Assembly: GCF_000384035.1 (NCBI RefSeq)
Contig: NZ_KB913024.1
Coordinates: 2,877,228-2,941,227, forward strand
Length of the DNA: 64,000 bases
Source: Actinopolyspora mortivallis DSM 44261
Lineage (GTDB): Bacteria > Actinomycetota > Actinomycetes > Mycobacteriales > Pseudonocardiaceae
Reading direction: 5' to 3'
Each line of letters begins with the position of its first letter. Position 1 is the first letter of the stretch. A program made the translations under genes and the position numbers. Shown piece by piece: positions 62,436 through 64,000 of this stretch. A model generated the notes under the pieces. That model had not been told where the DNA came from and did not search any database. It saw nothing but the letters and a program-made list of their open reading frames with translations.

Positions 62436-62882
62436 ATGGGCGTTTCTCGGATCGTCAGCCGATCCTTAGTCGCGGCGGCAGCCGTGTTGGCCACCGCGCT
62501 CGTCCCGCTCGCTCCGCGGGCGGCGGCGACTCCACCGGAGTCACCGGAGGACACGGCGACCACCCGGCCCGAGATAAGCATGCTCGACCTGCGGGTGACA
62601 CCGGGAGACCGCACGAAGGACTCCAAAGCGGCGATACTGCGCTGCGACCCGGCCGGTGGCACCCACCCACGAGCCACCGTGGCCTGTGAGCAACTCGCCG
62701 CCGTCCACGGCGAGTTCGAGTCCCTGCGCGCGGGCAAGGCGAAACCGATGTGCCCGCTGGTGTACCGCCCGGTGACCGTCACGGCCACCGGCACCTGGAA
62801 GAACAGTCCCGTGCGCTACAGCCAGACGTACTCCAACGCCTGCGAGATGCGTGCCTACACCGGGAAGGTTTTCGCCCTCTGA
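62436..62882 (+). CDS. Secreted SSI-family subtilisin inhibitor
   Basis: The 148-aa protein has a signal peptide (GVSRIVSRSLVAAAAVLATA, cleavage after PRAAA) and an SSI domain. The four Cys of the family are present (ILRCDP, TVACEQL, KPMCPLVY, NACEMRA). The reactive-site loop reads MCPLVYRPV, so the P1 residue is Leu by comparison with Met-Val of Streptomyces SSI, which predicts inhibition of subtilisin/chymotrypsin-like proteases. The C-terminus TGKVFAL matches the usual ending. ATG with GGAGGG 8 nt upstream. Confidence 0.93.
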   Translation: MGVSRIVSRSLVAAAAVLATALVPLAPRAAATPPESPEDTATTRPEISMLDLRVTPGDRTKDSKAAILRCDPAGGTHPRATVACEQLAAVHGEFESLRAGKAKPMCPLVYRPVTVTATGTWKNSPVRYSQTYSNACEMRAYTGKVFAL

Positions 62883-62910
62883 ACGGATGAGCCCTCACCG
62901 AGGGATGCGC

Positions 62911-62943
62911 GGACCGCGCCCGTGGTTCCCACGGGCGCGGTCC
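62911..62943. terminator. Strong bidirectional terminator hairpin
   Basis: GGACCGCGCCCGTGG (62911-62925) and CCACGGGCGCGGTCC (62929-62943) form a perfect 15-bp stem with a 3-nt loop between the convergent SSI and sdaA genes. Confidence 0.8.
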
Positions 62944-62976
62944 GAGATCAGGTTCCGACCGCGGTTGGTTCCCCGG

Positions 62977-64000
62977 TCAGCACTCGATCACGTTGACGGC
63001 CAACCCGCCGCGCGCGGTCTCCTTGTACTTGTCCTTCATGTCGTCGCCGGTGGCACGCATGGTCGCGATGACCTTGTCCAACGACACGAAGTGGCTGCCG
63101 TCTCCCCGCAGGGCCATCCTCGCCGCGGTGATCGCCTTCACCGCGGCCACGGCGTTGCGTTCGATGCACGGGATCTGCACCAAACCTCCGATCGGGTCGC
63201 AGGTCAGTCCCAGGTTGTGCTCCATGGCGATCTCCGCGGCGTTCTCCACCTGTTCCGGAGTGCCCCCGAGCACCTCGGCCAAACCGGCGGCGGCCATGGA
63301 ACAGGCCGATCCGACCTCGCCCTGGCACCCCACCTCCGCACCGGAGATCGAGGCGTTCTCCTTGAACAACACCCCCACCGCCCCGGCGGCGAGGAGGAAG
63401 CGCACCACCCCCGAGCCACTGGCTCCGGGCAGGAACCGCATGTAGTAGTGCAGCACGGCGGGAACGATGCCCGCCGCCCCGTTCGTCGGAGCGGTGACGA
63501 CCCGGCCACCGGCGGCGTTCTCCTCGTTCACGGCGAGGGCGTACACCGTCACCCACTCCATGGGATCGTCGAAGTCGCCGAGCTTGGACCGGAGTTCGTA
63601 GGCACGGCGCCGCACGTTCAACCCACCCGGCAGCGAACCGGTGCTGTTGCACCCGTTGTGCACACACTCGCGCATGACGTGCCAGATCCCCAACAGCTCG
63701 TCGGCGACCCGCTGCTCGTCCCGCCAGGCGAGCTCGTTGGTCCACATCAGGTCGCTGACCGACTTGCCCGACTCGGCACAGCGTCGCAACAGTTCCGCCC
63801 CGGTGCGGAACGGGTGGGCCAGCTCGGTGGCGTCCTGCTTGATCCGATCGGTGCCGGTCGCCTCCTCGTCGACGACGAACCCCCCACCGACCGAGTAGTA
63901 CACCGCCGTGCACAGCGAGGTCCCGTCCCCGGAGGAGGCGGTGAAACGCATCCCGTTGGGATGGACGGGCAAGGTCTCCCGCCGGTACATCACGAGGTCC
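62977..64000 (-). CDS. sdaA: L-serine ammonia-lyase, N-terminus outside window
   Basis: The frame is open to the right edge; 341 codons are visible of an expected 450 or so, so about 110 N-terminal residues are missing. The catalytic domain of the iron-sulfur L-serine dehydratase is seen: [43 protein letters not shown] and [17 protein letters not shown], with the Cys that bind the 4Fe-4S cluster. The enzyme turns L-serine into pyruvate and ammonia. It ends 33 nt before the shared terminator. Confidence 0.93.
   Translation of the reverse strand, partial: DLVMYRRETLPVHPNGMRFTASSGDGTSLCTAVYYSVGGGFVVDEEATGTDRIKQDATELAHPFRTGAELLRRCAESGKSVSDLMWTNELAWRDEQRVADELLGIWHVMRECVHNGCNSTGSLPGGLNVRRRAYELRSKLGDFDDPMEWVTVYALAVNEENAAGGRVVTAPTNGAAGIVPAVLHYYMRFLPGASGSGVVRFLLAAGAVGVLFKENASISGAEVGCQGEVGSACSMAAAGLAEVLGGTPEQVENAAEIAMEHNLGLTCDPIGGLVQIPCIERNAVAAVKAITAARMALRGDGSHFVSLDKVIATMRATGDDMKDKYKETARGGLAVNVIEC

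Noticed and set aside
1-64000. Antibiotic biosynthetic gene cluster
   Set aside because: The exporters, monooxygenase and regulators could suggest one, but no PKS, NRPS, terpene, RiPP or sugar-tailoring core gene is present.

Overview
The window is high-GC DNA (roughly 70% G+C by eye) with the gene content of a filamentous actinomycete. It carries an XRE/DUF5753 plus DUF397 regulator pair with a divergent zinc-finger protein, an SSI-type protease inhibitor, an MpaB-family oxygenase, GTG/TTG starts and many ATGA/GTGA/TGATG coupled overlaps. A Pseudonocardiales/Actinopolyspora-like genus is my best guess; this is inference from family content and the rather acidic proteins, not a database match. 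Apart from one 6-kb transposon the region looks chromosomal and metabolic. I see no rRNA, tRNA, CRISPR array, phage or PKS/NRPS genes.

Layout, 1-14 kb: zinc-finger protein (partial), XRE/DUF5753 and DUF397; a secreted esterase, an MFS exporter and a secreted lipase; a PAS-GGDEF-EAL protein; a cobalamin riboswitch with no gene behind it, converging on the urease operon ureABCFGD (13.1 to 8.5 kb, minus strand); a patatin-like phospholipase and ArfB. 14.9-22.7 kb: a sugar-acid catabolic locus. It has a minus-strand operon (U32-like protein, DgoD-like dehydratase, alcohol dehydrogenase, ketoglutarate-semialdehyde-type dehydrogenase), a divergent IclR regulator, and an SSS symporter with a small membrane protein. 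A repeated operator-like motif lies before the operon and the symporter, with a weaker copy before iclR. 22.9-34.2 kb: a decayed glyoxalase-family gene, a serine hydrolase, a B12 riboswitch with metE, a CPBP protease, a class A penicillin-binding protein, a small protein with an amyloid-like C-terminal motif, an MFS transporter and a GntR/FCD regulator.

34,220-40,262 is a Tn3-family transposon with perfect 39-bp terminal inverted repeats and a near-perfect 5-bp target duplication. Its transposase and tyrosine recombinase are both broken; two passenger genes look intact. It sits between the GntR regulator and the divergent NRAMP-pxpABC (5-oxoprolinase) operon, and a GntR-type palindrome remains on the operon side.

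43.9-64 kb: a coiled-coil protein of unknown role, an FMO/BVMO-like monooxygenase with divergent TetR, a secreted protein, a fatty-acid oxidation operon (thiolase, FadJ-like), glycolate oxidase glcDEF, a YbaK deacylase, MpaB oxygenase, alkaline-phosphatase-superfamily protein, acyl-CoA dehydrogenase and CaiB/Mcr-like enzyme with a divergent MerR regulator, an SSI inhibitor and the 3' part of sdaA. The MerR/caiB intergenic region and the thiolase promoter share the same 7-7-7 inverted repeat, which suggests one acyl-CoA regulon.
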